Below, in pieces: positions 30,035 to 39,240 of a stretch of 39,240 nucleotides of DNA; within the stretch, counting starts at the first letter, position 1, and each line of letters opens with the position of its first letter. Origin of the DNA: an uncultured Clavibacter sp. GTDB lineage: Bacteria > Actinomycetota > Actinomycetes > Nanopelagicales > Nanopelagicaceae. Where the stretch lies: contig CAKZXY010000049.1 in NCBI GenBank assembly GCA_937883945.1, positions 1-39,240 of the forward strand. The letters are read 5' to 3'. Made by a program: the position numbers and the translations under genes. The notes beneath the pieces are model-generated. The model ran no database searches and was not told the origin of the DNA. It saw only the letters and a list, made by a program, of their open reading frames with translations.

Positions 30035-31819
30035 ATGTTCTTTGATCTAGCAAATAGCGCACTTGCTGTCCTTGTAATTGGACTTTTAATTTCCCTTGCC
30101 TTTCTACTGCCGGAGAATCAGGGTCGTCTAGAGCAGAGCGCTTCATTAACTCTTCAGGGTTTAAAGCTTGCCTCCGGATTATGGTTTGTTATTTCAATTG
30201 GCTATTTATTATCTAGCCTTGCTGAAATATTTGGTAGTGGAATTAGTGAAATCTTAAAAGTGAATATCTTGCAATCATTTATAACTCAGATAACTCTTGG
30301 AAAATTATTGGCCTATCAAGTCATAGTGGCTCTTCTGGTATTTATCTTTTCAAATCTAATAAAGAAAAACGGGGGCGCTCTAGCACTTCTTATCTTGGCA
30401 CTTAGCGGGATTGTTGCGCCACTTTTTCAAAGTCATTCCAGCTCACAAGGCAGCCACTCACTAGCAATCGGCTCACTTGTGATTCATGTAATTGCCTTGA
30501 GCTTTTGGATTGGTAGTGTGATTGCTATAAAGATAATGCCAAGTGAGTTACAGAACTTTGCTTTCTCTAGAGTCTCTACAATTGCCCTTTGGTCATCTCT
30601 TTCGGTCGTCTTAACCGGAATTACTAACGCTTGGACAAGACTTCGCTTGAGTCAGGATTGGTTTAGCGGATATGGCGCTTTAATTTCTCTAAAAATTGTA
30701 TTAACGCTTCTTGTTTTTATTATTGCAAGCAGAGTAAGAAATAATCTATCGGTTAATGCTCTAGTCACATTTGAAATTGGGGTAATGGCGGCAATTTTAG
30801 GGATTGGATCAATTCTTAATCGCTTTACTCCAAAGGAAAGTGGAGAAGTTGAATTTGATCGCATCAGAGAGCTAGTGGGAATTTCTATGCCGAGTGAGCC
30901 CACTCTTTCTAAAGTGTTCTTTGAATATGAGGCAAATGGCTCAGCACTTGGCGCTCTGATTTTTGCTACTGCGCTATATATTCGAGGCGTAGTTGCCCTA
31001 GCTCGAAGGGGAGATCGCTGGCCAGTTGGCAGAACAATTTCTTTTGCTATTGGAATTTCACTTCTAGATTATGCAACAAGTGGCGGCTTAGGTCTCTACT
31101 CTCATTTCTCTTTTCAATATCACATGATTGCTCATATGGTTTTAAGCATGATTGCTCCAATTGCAATCATATTAAGCGCTCCAATCACACTTGCTTTAAG
31201 AACTCTTCCTATTGGTCGCGATAAATCTGAGCGAGGAATTCGAGGCATGCTTATCCAAACTCTTCACTCTCGGCCAAGTAGAGTCATTACTCATCCAGTT
31301 TCAGCGTTAGTAATATTTGATGGCTCTCTCTTTGCACTTTATTTCACTCCGCTATTTTCAAATCTAATGAGTGGACACTTTGGTCACTTGATTATGAATT
31401 TTCACTTCATTGCTGCCGGCTTGCTCTTCTTTCATGTCATAGTTGGAATTGATCCAAATCCCAGAAAAGTTCATCACTTAGTTCGAGTAGTAATACTGCT
31501 TGCAGCGATGAGTATCCACGCCTTCTTCTCAATTGCTTTAATGTCAGCTAATGAATTAATTGATGGTGGTTTTTATCAGTTATTGGATCGACCTTGGGCC
31601 ACAGATCTTCTAAGCGATCAAAAGGCGGGGGCTGCTATTGGTTGGGCGATGGGTGAGATACCAATCGTTATCGCCCTTGTTGCAACTTTCATTCAGTGGG
31701 TAAGAAGTGATGCCAGGGAAGCTAAGAGGGCAGATCGTCGCTCCAATACAGATCTTGCCGAATATAACGCCTATCTTGAGCAACTTTCTCGCAAGAACAA
31801 TTCAGCACAAGATAAGTAG
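30035..31819 (+). CDS. CopD-CtaG fusion membrane protein (copper resistance D / cytochrome c oxidase assembly-like)
   Basis: 594 aa polytopic; N-terminal CopD-like (HVIALSFWIGSV), C-terminal CtaG/caa3-like (HMIAHMVLSMIAPIAIILSAP, HFIAAGLLFFHVIVGIDP). Confidence 0.85.
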   Translation: MFFDLANSALAVLVIGLLISLAFLLPENQGRLEQSASLTLQGLKLASGLWFVISIGYLLSSLAEIFGSGISEILKVNILQSFITQITLGKLLAYQVIVALLVFIFSNLIKKNGGALALLILALSGIVAPLFQSHSSSQGSHSLAIGSLVIHVIALSFWIGSVIAIKIMPSELQNFAFSRVSTIALWSSLSVVLTGITNAWTRLRLSQDWFSGYGALISLKIVLTLLVFIIASRVRNNLSVNALVTFEIGVMAAILGIGSILNRFTPKESGEVEFDRIRELVGISMPSEPTLSKVFFEYEANGSALGALIFATALYIRGVVALARRGDRWPVGRTISFAIGISLLDYATSGGLGLYSHFSFQYHMIAHMVLSMIAPIAIILSAPITLALRTLPIGRDKSERGIRGMLIQTLHSRPSRVITHPVSALVIFDGSLFALYFTPLFSNLMSGHFGHLIMNFHFIAAGLLFFHVIVGIDPNPRKVHHLVRVVILLAAMSIHAFFSIALMSANELIDGGFYQLLDRPWATDLLSDQKAGAAIGWAMGEIPIVIALVATFIQWVRSDAREAKRADRRSNTDLAEYNAYLEQLSRKNNSAQDK

Positions 31820-31828
31820 TATTGCGCC

Positions 31829-32977
31829 ATGGAAAATCTCTTCGACCTTCCTGAGGAATACCAAGCCTTAAGAGCGAGCGTTCGCTCACTTGCTGATAAA
31901 AAAATCCAACCCTTTGCGCATGACGTTGATGCTAATTCCAGATATCCGCAAGAAGCATTTGAAGCTCTTCAAGGTGCAGGTCTTGCAGCAGCCCATGTTC
32001 CTACTGAATATGGCGGCGATGGAGCAGATGCACTTGGCGTTGTAATAATCATCGAAGAAGTTGCCAGAGTCTGTGCTTCTGCATCTTTAATTCCTGCAGT
32101 AAATAAACTTGGATCTGTTCCACTTATATTGGGTGGTAGCCCTGATCAACAAAAGCGCTGGCTAACACCGCTTGCTCAAGGAAAAGGTTTTTCATATTGC
32201 CTCTCAGAATCAGAGGCTGGATCAGATGCTGCTTCAATGAAAACAAAAGCGGTAAGAAAAGGCGATGGTTGGGTTCTAAATGGAAGTAAGAAGTGGATTT
32301 CAAATGCTGGAGTCTCTGAGTTTTATACAGTTTTAGCATCAACAGATCCAGAGAAAGGCGCAAAGGGAATTACAGCATTTATCGTAGAAAAAAGTGATCC
32401 TGGTCTTTCATTTGGTGCGCCAGAGAAGAAGATGGGCTTTAAAGGATCTCCAACCCGTGAGGTCTACCTAGATAATGTTGAAATTAGCGATGATCGCAGA
32501 ATTAGTGAAATTGGAGCAGGTTTTGCTCTTGCTATGAAGACTCTTGATCACACCAGAATTACTATCGCTGCGCAAGCACTAGGCATAGCCCAAGGAGCTT
32601 TTGAAGTTGCTACTAAATATGCTCATGAGAGAAAGCAATTCGGCAAACCAATCTTTGATTTTCAAGCAGTGCAATTTATGTTAGCTGACATGGCTATGGA
32701 AATTGCTGCTGCAAGGCAGCTGACATATGCCGCAGCAAGTAAGAGTGAAAATAGCGCAAGTGATTTAACCTTCTTCTCTGCTGCTTCAAAATGTTATGCA
32801 ACCGATGTAGCCATGAAGGTAACAACCGATGCAGTCCAAGTTCTCGGTGGATATGGATATGTAAGTGATTATCCTGTGGAGCGAATGATGCGAGATGCGA
32901 AGTTAACTCAAATTTATGAGGGAACTAATCAAGTCCAGCGCCTAGTGATGGCTCGAAACCTTAATTCTTTGCTGTAA
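31829..32977 (+). CDS. Acyl-CoA dehydrogenase
   Basis: 382 aa; CLSESEAGSDAASMKT, NGSKKWISNAG, KMGFKGSPTREV, YAHERKQFGKPI, QVLGGYGYVSDYPVERMMRDAKLTQIYEGTNQVQR. Confidence 0.95.
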   Translation: MENLFDLPEEYQALRASVRSLADKKIQPFAHDVDANSRYPQEAFEALQGAGLAAAHVPTEYGGDGADALGVVIIIEEVARVCASASLIPAVNKLGSVPLILGGSPDQQKRWLTPLAQGKGFSYCLSESEAGSDAASMKTKAVRKGDGWVLNGSKKWISNAGVSEFYTVLASTDPEKGAKGITAFIVEKSDPGLSFGAPEKKMGFKGSPTREVYLDNVEISDDRRISEIGAGFALAMKTLDHTRITIAAQALGIAQGAFEVATKYAHERKQFGKPIFDFQAVQFMLADMAMEIAAARQLTYAAASKSENSASDLTFFSAASKCYATDVAMKVTTDAVQVLGGYGYVSDYPVERMMRDAKLTQIYEGTNQVQRLVMARNLNSLL

Positions 32978-33524
32978 ACCTAACCAAGATTTCAGGGGTT
33001 GCTGCAGCATCTAATTTGCAATCAAAACTCTCTACAGGAAGTTTCTCACTTGTTAGTTCACCGCTATAGACCAGAGCAACTTTCCAGGAATTTAACTTCG
33101 CTAATGCGCGATCATATGAGCCTCCACCTTGACCGAGGCGATTTCCCTGGCGATCAACGTGAAGAGCTGGAACTATCACAACATCAATGTTTCCCATAAA
33201 ACTCTCACCCTTTGGTGACTTTACTTTGCCATCAATTTCTAGATCTTCATCCTTTCCTGTCCAGATAATCCAATCTAGATCATTATCTGGAAGGCGTCTT
33301 GGCAATAAAAGAGTCTTACCACTTTGAATCAAGGATTTGTTTAGCTCTGATGTGTCTGGCTCACTTGCATATGAGTGATAACTTGCAAGAACCTGGGAAC
33401 TTTTGATTTCTTTACTATCTAATAAATGCTGCCAAGAACTCTCTGTGATGAGAAACTCTCTCTCACTTCGAAAGCGCCGGCGAAGTTCTGACTTAATTAA
33501 TGACGCACTCTGGGTTGAATCCAC
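32961..33524 (-). CDS. 5-formyltetrahydrofolate cyclo-ligase
   Basis: SELRRRFRSERE, DVVIVPALHVDRQGNRLGQGGGSYDRAL. Confidence 0.93.
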   Translation of the reverse strand: MDSTQSASLIKSELRRRFRSEREFLITESSWQHLLDSKEIKSSQVLASYHSYASEPDTSELNKSLIQSGKTLLLPRRLPDNDLDWIIWTGKDEDLEIDGKVKSPKGESFMGNIDVVIVPALHVDRQGNRLGQGGGSYDRALAKLNSWKVALVYSGELTSEKLPVESFDCKLDAAATPEILVRFTAKN

Positions 33525-33557
33525 GGGATTAGCGTAGATTCAAAGTAGGGTTACTAC

Positions 33558-34481
33558 GTGAGCGAAACGATTAAGGTGGCTGAACTTGCTACTGAACTGC
33601 TAGCGCTAGCAAAGCCGCTTGCTGCCTTTGATATGCCCTTACTTGATGCCCATGGGGCAACTCTGGCCCTTGATGTTCTCTCTGGTGAGCAGGTTGCGCT
33701 TAAATCTGGTTCAAGAATCCGTTCCACTCAAATAGGCCTTGCTGCATCTCTTGGTTTAGATCGCCTTCCAACTAGGCCGCAGCCAAGAGTGGTAATTGTT
33801 TCAGCAGGAGATGATTTAGTAGAGCCGGGATCACCCCTTAGAGATGGCGAAGATGAGTATGAGACCAATTCATGGCTATTAACAACGGCAGTCAAAGAGG
33901 CTGGAGCAGTGGGCTATCGAGTTCATACCATCCCAGAAAATGCTGCCCAATTAAAAGATGTAATTGAAGATCAATTGGTAAGAGCTGATTTATTAGTCAT
34001 CTGCGGCGAAAGACATGATGAGTCTTTTTCTCTCATCTATTCAGTACTTAATGAACTTGGAAAAGTTCGTGAAGTACTTCCATTAATCGAGGGAAGTGGT
34101 AAACATTCATTTGGAGTTGTGGGCCCAGATCAGACTCCAGTGGTTTCACTTCCAGGAGATCCGATATTTGCATATATCTCAACAGAGCTTTTTATCCGTC
34201 CAATGATCCGAAATATGATGGGGCTATATGACATCCATCGACCAGTAATCAAAGCAACTTTAACTGGTGATGTGTTAAGTGAAGTTGGAAAACACTCTTT
34301 TATAAGAGGAGTTCTCTCTAGCGATAATCCAGAGCGAAGACTCATTACTCCAATTGAAAATCAAGGAGATTTAATTGGATTATCTGATGCCACAGGTCTA
34401 ATAGTTATTCCAGAGAATGAAAGTGGCGCTAAAGCTGGCGCTGAAGTTGATGTCTTAGTTCTCGAGCGACGTTTTAATTGA
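33558..34481 (+). CDS. glp: MoeA/gephyrin-like protein (Glp-like), shortened and with degenerate active-site motifs
   Basis: 307 aa; LDAHGATLALDVLS then directly LKSGSRIRSTQIGLAASLGLDRLPTRPQPRVVIVSAGDDLVEPGSPL, ETNSWLLTTAVKEAGA, ADLLVICGERHDES, VSLPGDPIFAYISTELFIRPMI. MoeA domains III/I/IV recognisable; domain II missing. GTG start. Confidence 0.82.
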   Translation: MSETIKVAELATELLALAKPLAAFDMPLLDAHGATLALDVLSGEQVALKSGSRIRSTQIGLAASLGLDRLPTRPQPRVVIVSAGDDLVEPGSPLRDGEDEYETNSWLLTTAVKEAGAVGYRVHTIPENAAQLKDVIEDQLVRADLLVICGERHDESFSLIYSVLNELGKVREVLPLIEGSGKHSFGVVGPDQTPVVSLPGDPIFAYISTELFIRPMIRNMMGLYDIHRPVIKATLTGDVLSEVGKHSFIRGVLSSDNPERRLITPIENQGDLIGLSDATGLIVIPENESGAKAGAEVDVLVLERRFN

Positions 34482-34485
34482 TTTT

Positions 34486-35058
34486 ATGGCAAGTCTTTCT
34501 AGCCATAAGTGGCCCACAGTTCTCAAAGAGGATCAGATAACTCTTAGACCACTTAGGTTGCGTGATAGGTCAGCTTGGTTAGCTGTTAGAAAAATCAATA
34601 GAGCATGGCTCTCTCAGTGGGAGGCAACCTCACCCATTAGCCATGAGAATAAGAATCTTCCTAGCTACTTTGAGATGGTTAATTACCATCGAGGTGAGGG
34701 CAGAGCTGGAAGATCGCTAACTCTGGCTATCTGGTTTGAAAAGAATCTGATTGGCCAAATTACTTTAGGGGGGATCTCCTATGGCGCATATCGCGGAGGT
34801 CATATCGGCTATTGGATTGATGAGCGATATGCCAATAAAGGGATAACCACTAGGGCTGTAAGGAGATTGACCAGTTATGGCTTTGAGGAACTTGGTTTAC
34901 ATCGCATCGAAATTAATCTAAGACCTGAGAATTCAGCATCTAAGAGAGTGGCTGAGAAGGCTGGGTATGTTTTTGAAGGGCTTCGTCCTCGTTATCTTCA
35001 TATTGATGGTTCATGGCGCGATCACCTTTGTTATGTGAAAGAAAATCCCAGAATTTAG
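34486..35058 (+). CDS. RimJ/RimL-type GNAT acetyltransferase
   Basis: LRPLRLRDRSAWLAVRKINRAWLSQWEAT, IGQITLGGISYGAYRGGHIGYWIDERYANKGITTRAVRRLTSYGFEELGLHRIEINLRPENSASKRVAEKAGYVFEG. Confidence 0.93.
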   Translation: MASLSSHKWPTVLKEDQITLRPLRLRDRSAWLAVRKINRAWLSQWEATSPISHENKNLPSYFEMVNYHRGEGRAGRSLTLAIWFEKNLIGQITLGGISYGAYRGGHIGYWIDERYANKGITTRAVRRLTSYGFEELGLHRIEINLRPENSASKRVAEKAGYVFEGLRPRYLHIDGSWRDHLCYVKENPRI

Positions 35059-35141
35059 AAATATTAAAATCTTAAAAATCTCAAATTTACTATCAGGTAA
35101 ATACCAGAAAAGTCGAACCTCTACCTTTAAGGTTATCTTTC

Positions 35142-35948
35142 ATGGGCTCAGGGCTTATCTACTTAATCATCATCGGCATGTGGATTGCCTACTTCCTGCC
35201 CCGTTGGATTTCAAATCATGAAGAGATAAGCGGTAGATCTGTTAAACGATTTGATGAAGCAATGAAGGTCGTGGGAATGAGTTCTGGCCATACCGCTCCA
35301 GATATTGATTCTCTAAATAAGAAACGTGAACACCAGCTAGCAATGCGCCGAATTCAATTCTTCTCGATAATTGGATTAGCAATCGTTGTCTCTCTATTTA
35401 CTTTAGTGGGACTACTTTCTCCAGTTATTCTTCTTCTACCAGGATCAGTCTTTCTGATGTATGTAGTTAATGCTCGATATCAGATTAGTTTGATACAAGA
35501 AGAAGTAAAGCGAATCAATTCTGCAAATAAAGTTACAAGCAAATCATCTGCAGCAAATTATGCAGAAATCATTGGACGATCTAAGCGCGCAGCATCTCTT
35601 GCAAGTATTACCGAAGGTTCAGGTTTGAGTGAAGAGCAATGGCTTCCATTGTCAGAGCGACTCTCTTCCTACCAAGATAGTGGAAGTATTACCTTGCTTC
35701 CTAAGGGCAGCGCAAGTAAAGATGATAAAAGCTGGGATCCAGTTTCAGTTCCTGCTCCAAATTATGCCAATTCATCTAAGGCAGTTCCTCGTCGCGTAAT
35801 TGACTTAACTATTCCTGGCGCTTGGAGCGAGGCACAAGAAAAGATTATGCGCGAAGTTTTGGCGCCGAGTGCAGATAAGATTTTTGATCAAGAAGTTGCT
35901 GATCAATACGAAGAACACCTTCGCAGCAATAGAGCTGCTGGCCAGTAA
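35142..35948 (+). CDS. glpR: GlpR-like membrane protein (putative receptor of the gephyrin-like protein)
   Basis: N-terminal TM SGLIYLIIIGMWIAYFLPRWISNHEEISGRSVKRFDEAMKVV, second TM region, low-complexity tail, conserved-looking C-terminal RRVIDLTIPGAWSEAQEK. Position after moeA-like and rimJ fits. Confidence 0.7.
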   Translation: MGSGLIYLIIIGMWIAYFLPRWISNHEEISGRSVKRFDEAMKVVGMSSGHTAPDIDSLNKKREHQLAMRRIQFFSIIGLAIVVSLFTLVGLLSPVILLLPGSVFLMYVVNARYQISLIQEEVKRINSANKVTSKSSAANYAEIIGRSKRAASLASITEGSGLSEEQWLPLSERLSSYQDSGSITLLPKGSASKDDKSWDPVSVPAPNYANSSKAVPRRVIDLTIPGAWSEAQEKIMREVLAPSADKIFDQEVADQYEEHLRSNRAAGQ

Positions 35949-37211
35949 TTAAATCCAACTAGGAAACCACATTCGCGCATACCAATCTTGGTATGGCAAA
36001 ACTGATCCAACATAGAGCGGCAAAAAGTAGGCAAAAGTAAGGCCTATCAAGCCAATAGTTAGCAGGGCATACTTCTTCCTAACCCCCTTTAACTCCTGAT
36101 TTTCTAGCGCTTTTGACATCACATAAATCAAAGCCAGGATTAAGTAGGGCTCAAAGGCTATGGAGTAGAAGTAGAAGGTAGTTCTCTCTGGAAATGCAAT
36201 CCAAGGAAGGTAATTAGCAAATAGAAAGAGCAGAATTAGGCCAGCGTTTAATTCTCTTCGATAAATGAAATAACCCAAAGTAATAAAGATTGAGAAAAGA
36301 CCTAGCCACCATAGCGTTGGAGTTCCTAGAGCAAGTACTTCTTGTGAGCAACTCTCCTGACCACACTGTTTTGGGGTTGCATAGAAGAAAGATGTCGGCC
36401 GCCCAAGAATCAACCAATTCCATGGACTTGCTTCATATGGATGATTAGTTTTTAGATTAGTATGAAAATTGAGTATCTCACGATGATAATTAAAAAGCGA
36501 TAGTAGAGAATTACTTGCTGAATCTCTCTTCCATCCAATATCACTTATAAACCAACCGCTCCAAGTAATTAAATATGTCGATAATGGTAGAACTATAAAT
36601 TGTATTGAAGTTTTTATATATGTTCGCTTATAGATGAGTATGAAAAGAATGAGCGCTATTAAGAGATAGAGCGCACTCCACTTAGTTGCAAGTGCTAATC
36701 CTATGGCAATGCCTGCTAGCCAATACTTTTCTTTAATCACTAGATAAAAAGTGAATAAAATGAAGAGCGATAAGAATATATCTAGAAGTGCAGTTCTTGA
36801 CATTACAAGATGTAATCCATCAAGTGAGATCAGGGCTGTGGCAGTTAGACTTAAAAAATTGGATTTAAACAAAGATTGTGAAATGAAATAGATGAGAGCT
36901 ACTGAAGCAAGGCCAAATAAAGCTGCGCTAAATCGCCATCCAAAGGGGTTGTCACCGAAAATTTGAATTCCTATAGCAATTAGCCACTTGCCTAGCGGTG
37001 GATGGACCACAAACTCTGCTTCACCTGATTGACTTTCAACCCCATAGGCAAGGAAGTCTCTTGCGCCATCTACATAATAAACCTCATCAAATACTAATTC
37101 ATTGGGCCGGCCTAGATTGGCAAAACGTGTAATTGCTGCAAAAAATAAAATAAGCGCCAGTGCAATCTGATTGCGATAGTTGAAAATCGGCCTAGCTATT
37201 AAGGCACTCAT
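35949..37211 (-). CDS. pmt: Dolichyl-phosphate-mannose-protein mannosyltransferase-like (PMT)
   Basis: ALILFFAAITRFANLGRPNELVFDEVYYVDGARDFL...VVHPPLGKWLIAIGIQIFGDNPFGWRFSAALFG, polytopic; HPYEASPWNWLILGRPTSFFY. Start taken at 37211 (MSALIARPIF). Confidence 0.92.
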   Translation of the reverse strand: MSALIARPIFNYRNQIALALILFFAAITRFANLGRPNELVFDEVYYVDGARDFLAYGVESQSGEAEFVVHPPLGKWLIAIGIQIFGDNPFGWRFSAALFGLASVALIYFISQSLFKSNFLSLTATALISLDGLHLVMSRTALLDIFLSLFILFTFYLVIKEKYWLAGIAIGLALATKWSALYLLIALILFILIYKRTYIKTSIQFIVLPLSTYLITWSGWFISDIGWKRDSASNSLLSLFNYHREILNFHTNLKTNHPYEASPWNWLILGRPTSFFYATPKQCGQESCSQEVLALGTPTLWWLGLFSIFITLGYFIYRRELNAGLILLFLFANYLPWIAFPERTTFYFYSIAFEPYLILALIYVMSKALENQELKGVRKKYALLTIGLIGLTFAYFLPLYVGSVLPYQDWYARMWFPSWI

Positions 37212-37245
37212 GATGGATAAGGATACTAAGGGCCATAATGAGGCA

Positions 37246-38079
37246 GTGAGCGAGTTGATTCTGGCTGGGGTGCCCCTTGGAAACATTGGCGATGCATCGA
37301 CGAGATTAAAGGCAGCTATCTCAAGTGCGGATGTAGTCCTTGCAGAAGATTCACGCAGGTTTAGCCGTCTCTGCAAAGACCTTGAAATTGATTGTCCTGC
37401 AGAAGTTCTCTCATTCTTTGAAGGAAATGAAATCTCGCGACTTGATGAAGTAGCAAATCATTTAGCATCCGGGCGCCAAGTTTTACTAGTAAGTGATGCA
37501 GGGATGCCATCAGTTAGTGATCCTGGATATAGAGCAGTGAGAATGGCAATCGATAAGGGATTTAAAGTCTCAGTGATTCCAGGTCCAAGTGCTCCACTAG
37601 CAGCGCTTGCTATCTCTGGCCTTGCTAGTGACTCATTTGCATTTGATGGTTTTGTGCCAAGAAGTTCTGGCGCACGTGATCAATTCTTTGAAGACCGCGC
37701 TATGGAGACTCGAACTCTGATTGTGTTTGAGGCGCCACATCGAATTAGTGAATCACTCCAATCAATGATTAAGAGCTTTGGTCCAAATAGACAGGCAGCT
37801 ATCTGCCGCGAACTAACCAAGACTTATGAAGAGGTTGTGCGCGGCGAACTAGCAGAATTACTTAGCTGGTCTGAAAGTAAAGAGATGCTTGGCGAATTCA
37901 CCATAGTCATTGCCCCCTATGATCCAAGTGAGCAAGTAGTAAGTGATCAGGATGTAGTTGAAACCGTTTCGCGCTATGAAGCATCGGGAATCACCCGCAA
38001 GGAGGCAATTGCCTTAACTGCCAAAGAGCTTCGCATACGCAAACGAAAAGTCTTTGACATCATGGTGGAACAGAAGTAG
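37246..38079 (+). CDS. rsmI: 16S rRNA (cytidine(1402)-2'-O)-methyltransferase RsmI
   Basis: LILAGVPLGNIGDASTRLKAAISSADVVLAEDSRRFSRL, VSDAGMPSVSDPGYRAV, VIPGPSAPLAALAISGLASDSFAFDGFVPR. GTG 37246 preferred over upstream ATGs at 37210/37213. Confidence 0.93.
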   Translation: MSELILAGVPLGNIGDASTRLKAAISSADVVLAEDSRRFSRLCKDLEIDCPAEVLSFFEGNEISRLDEVANHLASGRQVLLVSDAGMPSVSDPGYRAVRMAIDKGFKVSVIPGPSAPLAALAISGLASDSFAFDGFVPRSSGARDQFFEDRAMETRTLIVFEAPHRISESLQSMIKSFGPNRQAAICRELTKTYEEVVRGELAELLSWSESKEMLGEFTIVIAPYDPSEQVVSDQDVVETVSRYEASGITRKEAIALTAKELRIRKRKVFDIMVEQK

Positions 38080-38093
38080 ATAGAATTCAGCCC

Positions 38094-39240
38094 ATGTCAG
38101 ATACCGGTAAATCTTTCTATCTGACTACGCCTATTTATTATGTTAATGATGCGCCCCATATCGGGCATGCCTACACAACTGTGGCCGGCGATTTATTAAC
38201 TCGCTGGCATAGACAGAGAGGTGAATCAGTCTGGTTTCTTACCGGAACTGATGAGCATGGCCAGAAAGTTATGCGCACAGCTGAGGCTAATAACACTGCG
38301 CCGCAACAATGGTGTGATCGTTTAGTTGAGCAGGAATGGAAGCCGGTCTGGAAGCATTTAGAGATAGCTAACGATGATTTTATTCGCACTACTGAAGCAA
38401 GACATACAAAGAGAGTTCAGAAATTTCTCCAAGGATTGATGGAGCAGGGCTATATCTATGAAGGAAAGTATGAAGGCCCTTATTGCGTTGGCTGTGAAGA
38501 ATTTAAATTACCTGGAGATTTAATTGAGGGAAATTGTAAAATTCACTCAAAGCCGGTTGAAATGCTTAGCGAGACAAACTGGTTTTTCAAGTTATCAGAG
38601 TTTGCCGCCCCACTTCTTGAGCACTACAAGAAAAACCCTGAAAGTTGCCAGCCAGAGAGCGCTCGAAATGAAGTAATTTCATTTCTTGAAGGTGGAGTTT
38701 CAGATCTATCGGTATCTCGCTCAACTTTTGATTGGGGAGTAAGAGTTCCATGGGATGAGAAACAAGTTGTTTATGTCTGGTTTGATGCTCTTTTAAATTA
38801 TGCAACAGCAGTTGGCTTAACTGATGATCCATCAAGTGATGGTGGTAAATTCTTTGAAAAGACTTGGCCTGCTGATGTTCACCTAGTCGGCAAAGACATC
38901 CTCCGCTTTCATGCTGTGATCTGGCCCGCAATGCTTATGGCTGCAAAGCTTGCTCTGCCAAAGAAAGTATTTGCCCATGGCTGGCTCTTAGTTGGGGGCG
39001 AGAAGATGAGCAAGAGTAAATTAACTGGCATCGCGCCTTCAGATATCACAGATCACTTTGGCGTTGATGCCTTTCGTTATTACTTTATGAGAGCAATTCC
39101 GTTTGGTAGTGATGGCTCATTTTCTTGGGAGGATATGGCTGCCCGCTACACAAGTGAGCTAGCAAATGACTTTGGCAATCTAGCCTCACGCCTTGCGGCA
39201 ATGGTTGAAAAGTATTGCGATGGCATTCTGCCAAATCCAG
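38094..39240 (+). CDS. metG: Methionyl-tRNA synthetase (3' end outside window)
   Basis: MSDTGKSFYLTTPIYYVNDAPHIGHAYTTVAGDLLTRWHR...TGTDEHGQKV...VGKDILRFHAVIWPAMLMA...GEKMSKSKLTG. Absent from the ORF track because it runs off the window. Confidence 0.96.
   Translation, partial: MSDTGKSFYLTTPIYYVNDAPHIGHAYTTVAGDLLTRWHRQRGESVWFLTGTDEHGQKVMRTAEANNTAPQQWCDRLVEQEWKPVWKHLEIANDDFIRTTEARHTKRVQKFLQGLMEQGYIYEGKYEGPYCVGCEEFKLPGDLIEGNCKIHSKPVEMLSETNWFFKLSEFAAPLLEHYKKNPESCQPESARNEVISFLEGGVSDLSVSRSTFDWGVRVPWDEKQVVYVWFDALLNYATAVGLTDDPSSDGGKFFEKTWPADVHLVGKDILRFHAVIWPAMLMAAKLALPKKVFAHGWLLVGGEKMSKSKLTGIAPSDITDHFGVDAFRYYFMRAIPFGSDGSFSWEDMAARYTSELANDFGNLASRLAAMVEKYCDGILPNP

Overview
The 39.2-kb window is a compact, fairly AT-rich actinobacterial chromosome segment with no mobile elements, CRISPR arrays or rRNA. 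Gene content, gene order (ppk-mutT1-ppx; DUF3027-csp-DUF2530; 5-FCL / moeA-like-rimJ-glpR-like / pmt / rsmI / metG) and streamlining suggest a freshwater acI/Nanopelagicales-type genome (inference). About 35 protein genes and one tRNA-Arg(CCT) are supported. The most interesting element is a Glp/GlpR-like locus (33558-35948). A MoeA/gephyrin homologue appears to lack the whole domain II and has degenerate Moco-site motifs. It is followed by a RimJ-type GNAT and a GlpR-like single-TM protein, which suggests a non-enzymatic, division-related scaffold rather than Moco synthesis. Other notable observations: (1) many genes carry a TAnnnT-like -10 element 6-7 nt before the start codon, suggesting pervasive leaderless transcription; (2) one apparent shared bidirectional -10 lies between an MMPL transporter and an unannotated 33-aa ORF; (3) an E. 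coli-like maltose locus has a large MalF P2 loop, a non-lipoprotein MalE, an intercistronic malE-malF hairpin and no malK; (4) a homospermidine synthase; (5) a CIRCE operator on a groES-less groEL; (6) a three-half-site operator-like array upstream of citA/pdxH. All assignments come from reading the sequence; no database search was run.
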